From: Clostridium sp. UBA701
GTDB taxonomy: Bacteria > Bacillota > Clostridia > Clostridiales > Clostridiaceae
Direction of reading: 5' to 3'
Assembly (NCBI GenBank): GCA_002298125.1
Contig: DBMJ01000001.1
Coordinates: 62,001-126,000 of the forward strand
DNA length: 64,000 nucleotides
Shown here in pieces: positions 34,790 to 43,166 of the stretch. Positions within the stretch are counted from its first letter, which is position 1. Each line of letters starts with the position of its first letter. Both the position numbers and the translations under genes were made by a program. The notes beneath the pieces were generated by a model. The model did no database searches and had not been told where the DNA came from. It saw only the letters and a program-made list of their open reading frames with translations.

Positions 34790-36019
34790 TTACAACTCCT
34801 TCGCTATAACCCTGCTAAGTTCGCTGAAATTAAAGCCTTCAACTATGGCTTTATAGGCCTTAAGCACATCTAAATTACTTATTAAAAATCTATGTCCATT
34901 ACTTCCTAATGATTTCCTTAGGTTAACATCTGCAACTAATTTTTCAAATTTGCAGGTATAACTATCTAAATCTCCTGTATAACAACACAGCCCTGCTCCT
35001 ACCTCCTCTATAAAACTGCCATAATCAGTATTTTTATCAATAGCAGCAAGTACAGGAAGCTTACATTTAAAATAAGAAATTGTTTTATAGGGAAAATTGG
35101 GGATTGTAAAATTCCTGTTTAGATTTACTAGACCAATATCACACTGCCTTACTATGTCATCATATTGAGAACTGTTAATATAGTCTGCCATCACCACATT
35201 ATTGAGATTTTCACTTTCAATTAAAGCCCTTATTCTTTTGCTTTCAGTGCCCTTACCTATAATTAAGAACCTTACCTCGTCCCGAGATTTATATTCCTTT
35301 ATTAGCTCTATTAGAAACTCTAGCTCTTGTGGAATTCCTATATTACCCCCATAAACAGCAATAACCTTATTGCCCCAATTATATTTCGTTCTTATATCTA
35401 CCACTTCTCCACTTTCAGCTTCTCTATCTATCCTTGTCCAATTGTATAGAAGCTTAAGTTTACTTGGTTCCACCTTATTATGCTTTAATATATAGTCAAT
35501 ATTTCCTTGGGACATGCACCCTATTTTGTCTGACACCTTATACAGCAATTTTTCTTTTCTTCTAAAGTAATAATAGATTAACTTGTTTTTCATAATGCCT
35601 AAATCCACAGCATTTTGCGGAAATATATCTCTTAATATGAGATAGGTTTTGCAGTTATACTTCTTTTTTATGTAGCTTACTACTGGTGCAAAGGTTATGG
35701 GAGGCGTTGGGTATATTACAAGATCAAATTTTATATGCTTAAAATACTTATTTATATTCTTCTTAAAGATGTGCGGCAGAGATAAGGTGGTAAAACCCTT
35801 TCTTATCATGCTTACATTGAACATATCACCAGAATGTATTCTAAGCACGTTAATCCCATATTCATTTTTGAATCTAGTCTCTTTTCCATATTTATTCTCA
35901 AGTATAGTTGCTACATAAACGCTGTGACCTTGTTTATAGAATTCCTCTGCTAAGTCAGTGTAAAGCAGTGGATTTTCCTTTAGATCCTGAAAACTTATCA
36001 TTAAAAATAATACATTCAA
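34790..36019 (-). CDS. Family 4 glycosyltransferase, WbuB-like (possible FucNAc transferase)
   Basis: GT-B enzyme of 409 residues starting at a TTG with GGGGGG eight bases upstream. The segment YPTPPITFAPVVSYIKKKYN, followed by YLILRDIFPQNAVDLGIM, is characteristic of the WbuB group, in which E. coli O26 WbuB transfers L-FucNAc. The C-terminal half has VIAVYGGNIGIPQELEFLIE and FLIIGKGTESKRI. It is directly downstream of capE/F/G, which make UDP-L-FucNAc, so transfer of that sugar is a reasonable inference. Confidence 0.85.
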   Translation of the reverse strand: MNVLFLMISFQDLKENPLLYTDLAEEFYKQGHSVYVATILENKYGKETRFKNEYGINVLRIHSGDMFNVSMIRKGFTTLSLPHIFKKNINKYFKHIKFDLVIYPTPPITFAPVVSYIKKKYNCKTYLILRDIFPQNAVDLGIMKNKLIYYYFRRKEKLLYKVSDKIGCMSQGNIDYILKHNKVEPSKLKLLYNWTRIDREAESGEVVDIRTKYNWGNKVIAVYGGNIGIPQELEFLIELIKEYKSRDEVRFLIIGKGTESKRIRALIESENLNNVVMADYINSSQYDDIVRQCDIGLVNLNRNFTIPNFPYKTISYFKCKLPVLAAIDKNTDYGSFIEEVGAGLCCYTGDLDSYTCKFEKLVADVNLRKSLGSNGHRFLISNLDVLKAYKAIVEGFNFSELSRVIAKEL

Positions 36020-36039
36020 AGCAGTATCCCCCCAAGTAT

Positions 36040-37167
36040 CTATTCCTTAAACCATACAAATTTATTTATTATTTTAACGTAGCTTTGAACTATCTTAATC
36101 ACCTTCATAGAGACGTTCATATCTTCATAATCCAGTGGAAGAGCTTTTCTACTGCTATCCATAAAGGCTTCCTTTGCAAAGTATATGGATTGAATTAACT
36201 CCTCCCTTTTAATGCCGCCTATCACTACTACTCCTTTATCTATAACCTCTGGTCTTTCAGTGCTGTTTCGCATTAAAACTGCTGGGAAATTAAGTATTGC
36301 AGCCTCCTCACTCAAAGTACCACTATCTGAGAGAACACAAAAGGAACTTTTTTGGAGCTTATTATAATCTACTATCCCAAAAGGCCTCATGTTCTTAATA
36401 AGGGGGTTAAATTTAACCTGTAGTTTTTCAATTTTAATCCAACTCCTTGGATGGGTTGAATATATAATAGGTAACTTAAACTCTTCAGCAACTGCATTAA
36501 GAGAATAGACCAGTTCTTTAAAATTCACTTCATTGTCTATATTCTCTTCTCGATGTGCACTCACTAGAATAAACTTGTCCCTTTCCAAATTAAGCTTTTC
36601 AATCACACTACTCTCCTCAATATCCCTTTCCAAACTCTTCAACACCTCAGGCATAGGTGAGCCAGTTACGAAAATATGCTCCTTGCTTAAGCCTTCACTT
36701 AATAGGTATCTTCTGCTATGTTCAGTATAAGGAAGATTAATATCACTTATATGATCCACTATTTTTCTGTTGATCTCCTCTGGCACATTCTCATCAAAGC
36801 ATCTGTTCCCAGCCTCCATATGGAAAATAGGTATTTTTAATCTCTTTGCTGAAATAGCGCTTAAGGCACTATTGGTATCCCCAAGAATCAGCAAGGCATC
36901 TGGCTTTTCTTTAAGCATTAGCTCAAAAGAACTGGCTATGATATTGCCTATAGTCCTACCTAAGCTCTCACCAACCACATTTAAGGTATAGTCAGGTTTT
37001 CTAAGCTTCAGCTCTTCGAAAAAAATATTGTTTAAAGCATAATCCCAATTTTGTCCTGTATGAACAAGGATATGATTAAAGTACTTATCACAAGCCTTTA
37101 TTACAGCAGATAGTCTTATTATTTCTGGTCGTGTTCCAACTATTGTCATAAGCTTGAGTTTATTCAT
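36040..37167 (-). CDS. capG: UDP-N-acetylhexosamine 2-epimerase (CapG/FnlC type)
   Basis: Non-hydrolysing UDP-GlcNAc 2-epimerase family enzyme of 375 residues. Motifs include TIVGTRPEIIRLSAVIKA, HTGQNWDYALNNIFFEEL, ILGDTNSALSAISA, MEAGNRCFDENVPEEINRK and SDSGTLSEEAAILNFPAV. In the order capE-capF-capG it performs the last step, C2 epimerisation to UDP-L-FucNAc. The sequence alone would also allow WecB activity on UDP-GlcNAc; the context decides for CapG. GAGGAGG precedes the ATG. Confidence 0.88.
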   Translation of the reverse strand: MNKLKLMTIVGTRPEIIRLSAVIKACDKYFNHILVHTGQNWDYALNNIFFEELKLRKPDYTLNVVGESLGRTIGNIIASSFELMLKEKPDALLILGDTNSALSAISAKRLKIPIFHMEAGNRCFDENVPEEINRKIVDHISDINLPYTEHSRRYLLSEGLSKEHIFVTGSPMPEVLKSLERDIEESSVIEKLNLERDKFILVSAHREENIDNEVNFKELVYSLNAVAEEFKLPIIYSTHPRSWIKIEKLQVKFNPLIKNMRPFGIVDYNKLQKSSFCVLSDSGTLSEEAAILNFPAVLMRNSTERPEVIDKGVVVIGGIKREELIQSIYFAKEAFMDSSRKALPLDYEDMNVSMKVIKIVQSYVKIINKFVWFKE

Positions 37168-37170
37168 ATG

Positions 37171-38295
37171 TTAAACCTCCTCATAATATGTGTCAGGTCT
37201 ATCACTATTAAATATCTCATTTGCCCATATCAGTAAAAGCATTTCTCCCTCAGATAAATTTTCTATAGAGTGAGTATAACCTGGAGCTATATCTATGATT
37301 TCTATTTTATCCCCTGAAACAAAGTACTCTAGAACTTCATCTGTATTGATGTTTCTAAGCTTAATAAGAGCTTTCCCACAAATTACACAGAATTTTTCCA
37401 CCTTTGTGTGATGATAGTGGTTGCCCCTTACTACCCCCTTATATGATTTAGAAATAAATATCTGCCCCATTTCCTTTGATTTAATAAGCTCTACAAGCCA
37501 TCCCCTGTTATCTGTTTTCATTTCAGTCTCATATTTTAAGTCCTCCTTTTGTGCATAAGAAAGAAAGGTGGCATATATAAACCTAGTAAGGTCATCACTA
37601 AGGTCTGGAACAATAGCAGTTTCATTAATGTCCTTAATGGTATATATTTTTCTGGCTAGCTCCCCAAGGGTTACCTTATAGCTTCTTTTTAAGTCACAGT
37701 AATAATTGCTGTTGTTAACAGAACCCTTTAGTATGTCAATAAATGCCTCATTTACTTCATCTATATAAGCTAAATTAATTTCTTTGCTTTCATCACTAAT
37801 TTCAATATTTAGGTTATGAGATATGTTGTAACAAAAGGTTGCTACAACTGAATTATAGTTTGGTCTACTCCACTTACCAAATATATTTGGCAGCCTAAAT
37901 ATATATAACTCATTGCCTGTACTCTTTGCAAAATCTATAAGTATTTCTTCTGCCCTTTTTTTGCTCCTGCCATAGGGATTGTCTGAACTAGCTTGCCTTG
38001 ATGAAGAAAACACTATAGGTATATTCCTATCTAATTTTTTAATACAATCTATAATTGCTTGGGTTAACACTACATTGTCCTTCTCAAAATCCTCTATCTG
38101 CTCTGGCCTATTTACTCCTGCGAGATGATAAATAATATGAGTACCTTCAATAGCCCTTAACAATTCATCTAGTGTATTGTGCCTTGAAAATTCTATAATG
38201 TTATATCCATTTAACTCCTTTAGCCTTTGTATTAAGTTCCTTGCTATAAAACCATTTGAACCCGTTACTAATACATTTTTAATTTCCATGGTCAT
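37171..38295 (-). CDS. capF: UDP-2-acetamido-2,6-dideoxy-hexose reductase/epimerase (CapF/FnlB type)
   Basis: Bifunctional enzyme of 374 residues: an N-terminal SDR domain (LVTGSNGFIARNLIQRL, YHLAGVNRP, catalytic Tyr-Lys in NPYGRSKKRAEE) and a C-terminal cupin domain (about 255-374) with metal-binding GNHYHHTKVEKF and TPGYTHSIENL-like APGYTHSI. CapF epimerises C3 with the cupin and reduces the 4-keto group with the SDR part. GGAGGAG lies before the ATG. Its start overlaps the end of capE by 17 bases. Confidence 0.92.
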   Translation of the reverse strand: MTMEIKNVLVTGSNGFIARNLIQRLKELNGYNIIEFSRHNTLDELLRAIEGTHIIYHLAGVNRPEQIEDFEKDNVVLTQAIIDCIKKLDRNIPIVFSSSRQASSDNPYGRSKKRAEEILIDFAKSTGNELYIFRLPNIFGKWSRPNYNSVVATFCYNISHNLNIEISDESKEINLAYIDEVNEAFIDILKGSVNNSNYYCDLKRSYKVTLGELARKIYTIKDINETAIVPDLSDDLTRFIYATFLSYAQKEDLKYETEMKTDNRGWLVELIKSKEMGQIFISKSYKGVVRGNHYHHTKVEKFCVICGKALIKLRNINTDEVLEYFVSGDKIEIIDIAPGYTHSIENLSEGEMLLLIWANEIFNSDRPDTYYEEV

Positions 38296-39322
38296 TTCCC
38301 ATACTCCTCCATGCTTCCAATTCCCTCTTTACATAGCTTTCCTTAGTTATATAAGCCTTTATCTCTTCAACACTAAGTCTTGTTACGTTGTGAGAATTAT
38401 AATCCATTTCCTGAGTCATAAGAGCTACATTTCCCTCTGCAAAATACTTCTCATAATTTAAATCCCTATTGTCAGCTGGTATTCTATAATAGCTTCCACA
38501 GTCTTCTGACTTTACAAGCTCCTCCTTATTCACCAGAGTTTCATAGAGCTTTTCACCATGCCTGGTTCCTATTATCTTTATTTCGTTATCTGCATTGAAC
38601 AGTTCTTTTAAAGCTATAGCCAGATTGTACACTGTTGCTGCAGAAGATTTTTGCACGAATATGTCCCCCTGCCTGCCATAGAGAAATGCATATACTACTA
38701 AGTCCACAGCTTCATCTAAGCTCATAAGAAATCTTGTCATATTTGGATCTGTTACAGTAATGGGTCTACCTTCTTTTATTTGTTGTATAAACAGTGGGAT
38801 GACTGAACCGCGAGAAGCCATAACATTTCCATATCTAGTTGCACAGAATATTGTGCCTTCTTCGGATATAGTCCTTGATTTTGCAACTATTACCTTCTCC
38901 ATCATAGCTTTTGATATGCCCATGGCATTAATCGGGTACACAGCCTTGTCAGTACTTAGCACCACGGTTTTTTTAACTCCATTATTTATCGATGCCTCAA
39001 GTACATTGTCTGTGCCTAGTATATTTGTCTTTACTGCTTCAAGCGGAAAAAATTCACAGGATGGTACTTGTTTTAAAGCAGCTGCATGAAAAACACAATC
39101 CACAGATTTCATTGCTATGCTTATACTTCCATAATCTCTAACGTCACCAATATAAAATTTCAATTTGCTATTATCATATTTTTTTCTCATATCATCCTGT
39201 TTTTTTTCATCTCTGCTAAAAATCCTTATTTCTTTTATATCAGTATTCAAAAATCGATTGAGCACAGCATTACCAAAGGAACCTGTACCTCCTGTTATTA
39301 AAAGAATTCTGTCTTTAAACAA
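38279..39322 (-). CDS. capE: UDP-GlcNAc 4,6-dehydratase/5-epimerase (CapE/FnlA type)
   Basis: First enzyme of UDP-L-FucNAc synthesis, about 347 residues. I set the start at the TTG at 39322, which gives LFKDRILLITGGTGSFGNAV, the usual family beginning, with GGAG eight bases upstream. A GTG at 39331 or an ATG at 39352 are alternatives. NAD-binding GGTGSFGNAV, HAAALKQVPSCEFFP, STDKAVYPINAMGISK with the Met-x3-Lys that replaces Tyr-x3-Lys in this family, and RYGNVMASRGSVIP are visible. Cytosolic enzyme. Confidence 0.92.
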   Translation of the reverse strand: MFKDRILLITGGTGSFGNAVLNRFLNTDIKEIRIFSRDEKKQDDMRKKYDNSKLKFYIGDVRDYGSISIAMKSVDCVFHAAALKQVPSCEFFPLEAVKTNILGTDNVLEASINNGVKKTVVLSTDKAVYPINAMGISKAMMEKVIVAKSRTISEEGTIFCATRYGNVMASRGSVIPLFIQQIKEGRPITVTDPNMTRFLMSLDEAVDLVVYAFLYGRQGDIFVQKSSAATVYNLAIALKELFNADNEIKIIGTRHGEKLYETLVNKEELVKSEDCGSYYRIPADNRDLNYEKYFAEGNVALMTQEMDYNSHNVTRLSVEEIKAYITKESYVKRELEAWRSMGNDHGN

Positions 39323-39348
39323 TGTACTCACTCCATCTCCTATGAATT

Positions 39349-40698
39349 TCATGGTCTTTTTAGAAAACGCCTTTTTTCATGCTTATGAAGATAATAAAGC
39401 CCTTTATCTTTAACTTTGACTCTATTCATTACTGTTCCAATTATTCTAGTATTTACCTTTATAAGCATATCCTTAGCTTCTATCAAAGCTTCCTTCTTCG
39501 TCTTCCTGAAAGATGCCACCATAATGCAGCCATCGCAGTATTGGGATATTATTTGTGTATCAGGCAGCATCATTACCTGAGGAGTATCACATATTATATA
39601 GTCATAATTTCCTCTTAAATATCCTATTAAGTCCTTCATTGCTGAAGAAATTAGAATTTGAGAAGGGTTGTAAGGCTTGGTCCCTGCTGTAATCAAAGAA
39701 AGGTTTTGCACAGCAGTAGGTTTTATAAGTATTTCATCTTTATCAATAACAAAGTTTGAAATACCATTGGAATTAGAAACTCCAAAAATCTGATGTAACT
39801 TTGGATTTCTTAGATTACAATCAATTAAAACAGTTTTACCCCTTTCAGAAAATGATGCTGCAAGATTAAAGGCAGTGGTGGTTTTCCCATCTAAGGCTTC
39901 TGCACTAGTAATAGCAATGGTTTGAACCCGTTTATCTTGATAAGAAAATTGAATGTTGTTTCTCATAATTCTAAAAACTTCTCCAATAGGAGGATTAGTG
40001 TTGTCAACCCTAAGTAAGCTAATATCTTTAGGAATTGTACCTATTATAGATGCATTTACACACTTTTTTATATCCTTTTCAGACTTTATGGTATTATCCA
40101 AGTACTCAAGTAGAATAACCACAAAGAAGGATATCATCAGCCCTAAAAAAAAGGATAAGGATAAATTAAGGTTTTTATTTGGTCTTACTAGATATGATGA
40201 TAATTCTTCTCTGTCAATTACCTTTATATTATCTGTAGGATAAACTTTCTTGGCTTCTTCAATGATACATTCTGATAGGGTATTTAATGTCTTTCTAACC
40301 TCCTCTGGGTATCTCCCTTGGTATTTAATATTTAGAATTTGTGTGTCCTCTTCAAAGGATACATTTATATTTTGAAGTATCTGTTCCTTTGTTACACCAT
40401 TATTCAATTTTTCTGCGGTTTTACTCCCTATTAGTTGTGAGCTTGCAATAGCTGAGTATGTTTTCATGAGCTTTTGATATAAGTAGATATCACTACTGTT
40501 TGAATCTTGATTATCTGCCTTCCCTGGAGCTGGTCCTATTATAATACTGGTTTTTGCTTCATACACAGGCTTAATAACATAGAAACTGAAAATACCTGTT
40601 ATTACTACAGAACCCAAGGTGATAAAAATAATAATTTTGATTCTTATTTTTATTATGTTCCACAAGTCCCTAAGCTCAATAGTAGGTCTATCCTCCAT
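39349..40698 (-). CDS. Wzz-domain/tyrosine-kinase fusion for polysaccharide chain-length control (CpsCD-like)
   Basis: Membrane protein of 449 residues (start 40698, MEDRPTIELRDLW; upstream ATGs lack a site). Two membrane segments (about 20-40 and 170-190) enclose a short Wzz domain. The cytoplasmic ATPase domain shows a Walker A variant SAEALDGKTTT, Walker A' LIDCNLRNPK (Cys-Asn in place of the usual Ala-Asp) and Walker B YIICDTPQ. The C-terminal tail holds only two adjacent Tyr (GLYYLHKHEK), fewer than usual. Firmicutes normally split this into two proteins, so the fusion is Wzc-like. Probably the first gene of the operon and its chain-length regulator. Confidence 0.88.
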   Translation of the reverse strand: MEDRPTIELRDLWNIIKIRIKIIIFITLGSVVITGIFSFYVIKPVYEAKTSIIIGPAPGKADNQDSNSSDIYLYQKLMKTYSAIASSQLIGSKTAEKLNNGVTKEQILQNINVSFEEDTQILNIKYQGRYPEEVRKTLNTLSECIIEEAKKVYPTDNIKVIDREELSSYLVRPNKNLNLSLSFFLGLMISFFVVILLEYLDNTIKSEKDIKKCVNASIIGTIPKDISLLRVDNTNPPIGEVFRIMRNNIQFSYQDKRVQTIAITSAEALDGKTTTAFNLAASFSERGKTVLIDCNLRNPKLHQIFGVSNSNGISNFVIDKDEILIKPTAVQNLSLITAGTKPYNPSQILISSAMKDLIGYLRGNYDYIICDTPQVMMLPDTQIISQYCDGCIMVASFRKTKKEALIEAKDMLIKVNTRIIGTVMNRVKVKDKGLYYLHKHEKRRFLKRP

Positions 40699-40843
40699 AA
40701 AATATATGCCCCCCATTTGTTCAAGATTTAACATAGAAATTTAAGTAACTAATATAATATATAAACAATAATTTTAATTCATTACATTTAATTTAGCCTT
40801 GTAAAAATTACTTGTGATTTTTAGCTTTCGTTTCACTTAGTAA

Positions 40844-40873
40844 TTGTTTAATAGTATTCTTCTATGTTATAAT
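40844..40873 (+). promoter_or_regulatory. Promoter of the 40935 gene
   Basis: TTGTTT (40844-40849), 18-base spacer and perfect TATAAT (40868-40873) preceded by TG at the extended -10 position. A second TATAAT lies at 40904-40909 without a clear -35 box. The leftward promoter of the polysaccharide operon must also be in this gap, but I could not place it. Confidence 0.5.
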
Positions 40874-40934
40874 TAATTACCTAATATTTGTTATTTTAGT
40901 ATATATAATACATTAATATTAAGGAGGAATATAA

Positions 40935-41210
40935 ATGCCTTTGTTCGATAACTTTACTAAAAAAGTTGGAGATGTTGCAAAAACTGCCGCTAAAAAATCC
41001 GGAGACCTGGTAGAAACGACTAAGATAAATATGTCTATAAACTCAGAGGAACAAAAGATTAAAGATATATATATAGAAATAGGCAAAGCAGTATACTTAA
41101 AGTATAAAAATAACGAGATGTTAAGTCCTGACCTAGAAGAGAGCTGTGTCAAAATCAAAGCTACTGAGGATAATATAGCTTCGCTAAGAGAAAAGATAGC
41201 ACAGCTATAA
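40935..41210 (+). CDS. Small helical protein of unknown function
   Basis: 91 residues behind an excellent AAGGAGG site. Charged, predicted all-helical: MPLFDNFTKKVGDVAKTAAK is amphipathic, and EEQKIKDIYIEIGKAVYLKY plus ATEDNIASLREKIAQL look like coiled coil. The N-terminal part resembles clostridial small proteins that continue into a CxxC zinc ribbon. Here the protein ends without any Cys pair; it has one Cys in all. Own promoter and terminator, so a free-standing gene. Function unknown. Confidence 0.75.
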   Translation: MPLFDNFTKKVGDVAKTAAKKSGDLVETTKINMSINSEEQKIKDIYIEIGKAVYLKYKNNEMLSPDLEESCVKIKATEDNIASLREKIAQL

Positions 41211-41220
41211 GCATGAATTT

Positions 41221-41250
41221 ACCGTACTGAACAATTTCAGTACGGTTTTG
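41221..41250 (+). terminator. Terminator after the 40935 gene (repeat copy 1)
   Basis: Perfect 11-bp stem ACCGTACTGAA / TTCAGTACGGT with loop CAAT, then four T. The same stem recurs at 42359 and 43126. Confidence 0.9.
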
Positions 41251-41255
41251 TATTA

Positions 41256-41284
41256 TTGCAAATGGTCCTTCTCCGCATTATAAT
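41256..41284 (+). promoter_or_regulatory. Promoter of the formimidoylglutamase gene
   Basis: TTGCAA (41256-41261), 17-base spacer, perfect TATAAT (41279-41284); the -10 box lies in a small inverted repeat GCATTA / TAATGC. Confidence 0.55.
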
Positions 41285-41336
41285 AATAAACGTAATGCAA
41301 GCTTTTTATGTACAAGCTAAAATAATGGAGGATACA

Positions 41337-42350
41337 ATGTTTGATAGAAATTATAAAACCACAGACAAAGCGGATTGGCATGGCAGAGTAGATAGTATGG
41401 ATAATTTTGATGCTTTCAGATGGCATCAATGGGTTGAATACATGGATTTAAGAAGAGATGACCTAAGTCCCTATAGCAATAAACTTGGTTTTGCTTTTAT
41501 TGGCTATTGCTGTGATGAGGGGGTAAATCGCAATAAGGGTAGAATAGGAGCTGCTTATGGCCCACAAAGCATAAGAAAGGAATTATCCAATCTCCCCTGT
41601 ACCTTTACAAAAGAAGTGAAGCTCTTTGATGCAGGAGATATACTATGTGAAAATATCACTTTAGAAGAAAGTCAAAGCCTTCTATCAAAAGCCATAGAAA
41701 AAATACTAAGCTTAAATCTCTTTCCTATAGTTTTAGGTGGGGGGCATGAGATTGCCTTTGGCAATTATAATGGTGTTTTAAACTTTTTAAGAAGGAGCAA
41801 TGACAAACCTAAGATTGGCATTATTAACTTTGATGCTCACTTGGATCTAAGACCTTATCCAAATGGCGGAAGCTCAGGAACCATGTTTAGGCAAATAGCA
41901 GATATTTGTGAAAATAAGGCTATAAATTATTCCTATTTCTGTATTGGGGTACAAAAGCACAGCAACACTATTGAATTATTTAAAACCGCAGACAGGCTAG
42001 GAGTAAACTACATTTTGGCAAAGGATATAATAGACATTGACAACTGGGGTATGCTTGAAACTCTAGATACCTTTATAAAGCCTCAGGAGCATATCTATAT
42101 AACCATATGCTCAGACGTATTTTCCACAGCCTATGCTCCTGGAGTTAGTGCCTCACAGCCTCTCGGTTTAGACCCAGAAAGAGTTCTAAAATTCCTTAAA
42201 TATATATTAAAATCAAACAAGGTAGTAAGCTTTGATATAGCAGAGGTGGCACCAAGATTTGACCAAGACAATGTTACTGCAAATTTAGCTTCAGTAATTA
42301 TTTTCTCAGTTGTAAACACTCTAGCTCAAATTAACAACTTAGCAGTTTAA
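41337..42350 (+). CDS. hutG: Formimidoylglutamase (ureohydrolase family)
   Basis: Mn-dependent hydrolase of 337 residues, predicted to split N-formimidoyl-glutamate into glutamate and formamide in histidine breakdown. The start at 41337 (MFDRNYKTTDKADW) has GGAGG five bases upstream; the longer frame to 41256 crosses the promoter. It shows GVNRNKGRIGAAYGPQSIR, metal ligands in GGGHEIAFGNYNG (His) and NFDAHLDLRPY (Asp, His, Asp), and SDVFSTAYAPGVSASQPLGL. In the last motif the first Asp of the arginase DxD is Cys/Ser, as I recall for some HutG proteins. No other hut gene is nearby; a related ureohydrolase activity is possible. Confidence 0.85.
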   Translation: MFDRNYKTTDKADWHGRVDSMDNFDAFRWHQWVEYMDLRRDDLSPYSNKLGFAFIGYCCDEGVNRNKGRIGAAYGPQSIRKELSNLPCTFTKEVKLFDAGDILCENITLEESQSLLSKAIEKILSLNLFPIVLGGGHEIAFGNYNGVLNFLRRSNDKPKIGIINFDAHLDLRPYPNGGSSGTMFRQIADICENKAINYSYFCIGVQKHSNTIELFKTADRLGVNYILAKDIIDIDNWGMLETLDTFIKPQEHIYITICSDVFSTAYAPGVSASQPLGLDPERVLKFLKYILKSNKVVSFDIAEVAPRFDQDNVTANLASVIIFSVVNTLAQINNLAV

Positions 42351-42353
42351 AAT

Positions 42354-42384
42354 AAAAAACCGTACTGAATTTATTCAGTACGGT
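42354..42384. terminator. Bidirectional terminator hutG / GNAT gene (repeat copy 2)
   Basis: Perfect 11-bp stem ACCGTACTGAA / TTCAGTACGGT, loop TTTA. The minus strand runs into six T; the plus strand is only moderately T-rich. Between convergent genes. Confidence 0.88.
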
Positions 42385-42395
42385 AATATTTTATA

Positions 42396-42905
42396 CTATG
42401 CTGCCAGCTTTAAAAACTCATCCATAGAAATTGAATACTGCATCTCTTTTGGCAATTCCTTATCAGTTTTGAAGCCTAGCTTCTTAAAGGCTTTTCTGGA
42501 ACGTTCATTCTTTAGGTTGATCTTTGCTATTACTGAATCAACTCTCCATTCAAAAAATGCTCGCTTTAGTCCCTCAAAAATGGCATTTGGTCCTAAACCT
42601 TTTCCCCATTTTTCCTTGTCCCCAATCACAATTACTATTTCAGCATTCTTTCCTTTGGGAACTAACCTTAAAAAACCAATGGGTTCACTGTCAGTTGTGG
42701 TTATCATAAAAAAGCTACCATTCTGATTAAATAAATGAGTAAGAATAGGCATATCAATTCTATATATTGCTTGTTTAATGCTCTCGCCAACATTCTGTCC
42801 TTCATTCAGATATTCTGTTACTTCATGGTCCTCTAACCAATCAATTATTTTCCATGCATCAGTTCTGAAAACTTCTTGCCGCAAGTGAACATTCTTAGCC
42901 TTCAT
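42396..42905 (-). CDS. GNAT-family N-acetyltransferase (RimJ/RimL-like)
   Basis: 169 residues; start at 42905 (MKAKNVHLRQEVF) with GGGAGG nine bases upstream. The longer reading frame contains the leader of its own promoter. GNAT layout: LEDHEVTEYLNEG near the N-terminus, PIGFLRLV, acetyl-CoA motif VIGDKEKWGKGLGPNAI, and the final NERSRKAFKKLGFKTD typical of ribosomal-protein or small-molecule acetyltransferases. Substrate unknown. Monocistronic. Confidence 0.85.
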   Translation of the reverse strand: MKAKNVHLRQEVFRTDAWKIIDWLEDHEVTEYLNEGQNVGESIKQAIYRIDMPILTHLFNQNGSFFMITTTDSEPIGFLRLVPKGKNAEIVIVIGDKEKWGKGLGPNAIFEGLKRAFFEWRVDSVIAKINLKNERSRKAFKKLGFKTDKELPKEMQYSISMDEFLKLAA

Positions 42906-42988
42906 TACTACAGTCCTCCCTATAAATAATAAAAGGCCTACAAAGGGCATAATGGTGCCCAAAATAAGTCTTTTCCAACCTCATGGAA

Positions 42989-43017
42989 ATAATACCATCC
43001 TACCTCATAATAGTCAA
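42989..43017 (-). promoter_or_regulatory. Promoter of the GNAT gene
   Basis: Minus strand TTGACT (43017-43012), 17-base spacer, TATTAT (42994-42989). The transcript would start near 42982, with a small hairpin TTTCCA / TGGAAA at its very 5' end. Confidence 0.6.
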
Positions 43018-43120
43018 TGGTTGTAAATTAGGTTTAATTGCAGTTACTAGAGTTTACTATAGGAATCTGGCAAATAGGAGAATATTCCTCGATAATCCTC
43101 CATATTCGGCTTTTATATTA

Positions 43121-43150
43121 AAAAAACCGTACTGAATTTCTTCAATACGG
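43121..43150 (-). terminator. Terminator of the hydrogenase operon (repeat copy 3)
   Basis: On the minus strand CCGTATTGAA pairs with TTCAGTACGG (one G-U) around a GAAA tetraloop, followed by seven T. It is the same element as at 41221 and 42359 with one base change and a different loop. Confidence 0.88.
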
Positions 43151-43166
43151 CTTCTTCTTACTCTTT

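Noticed and set aside
41221..43150. CRISPR-like repeat from the three similar hairpins
   Set aside because: Spacing is irregular and gene-sized, each copy ends a transcription unit and carries a T tract, and there is no cas gene.
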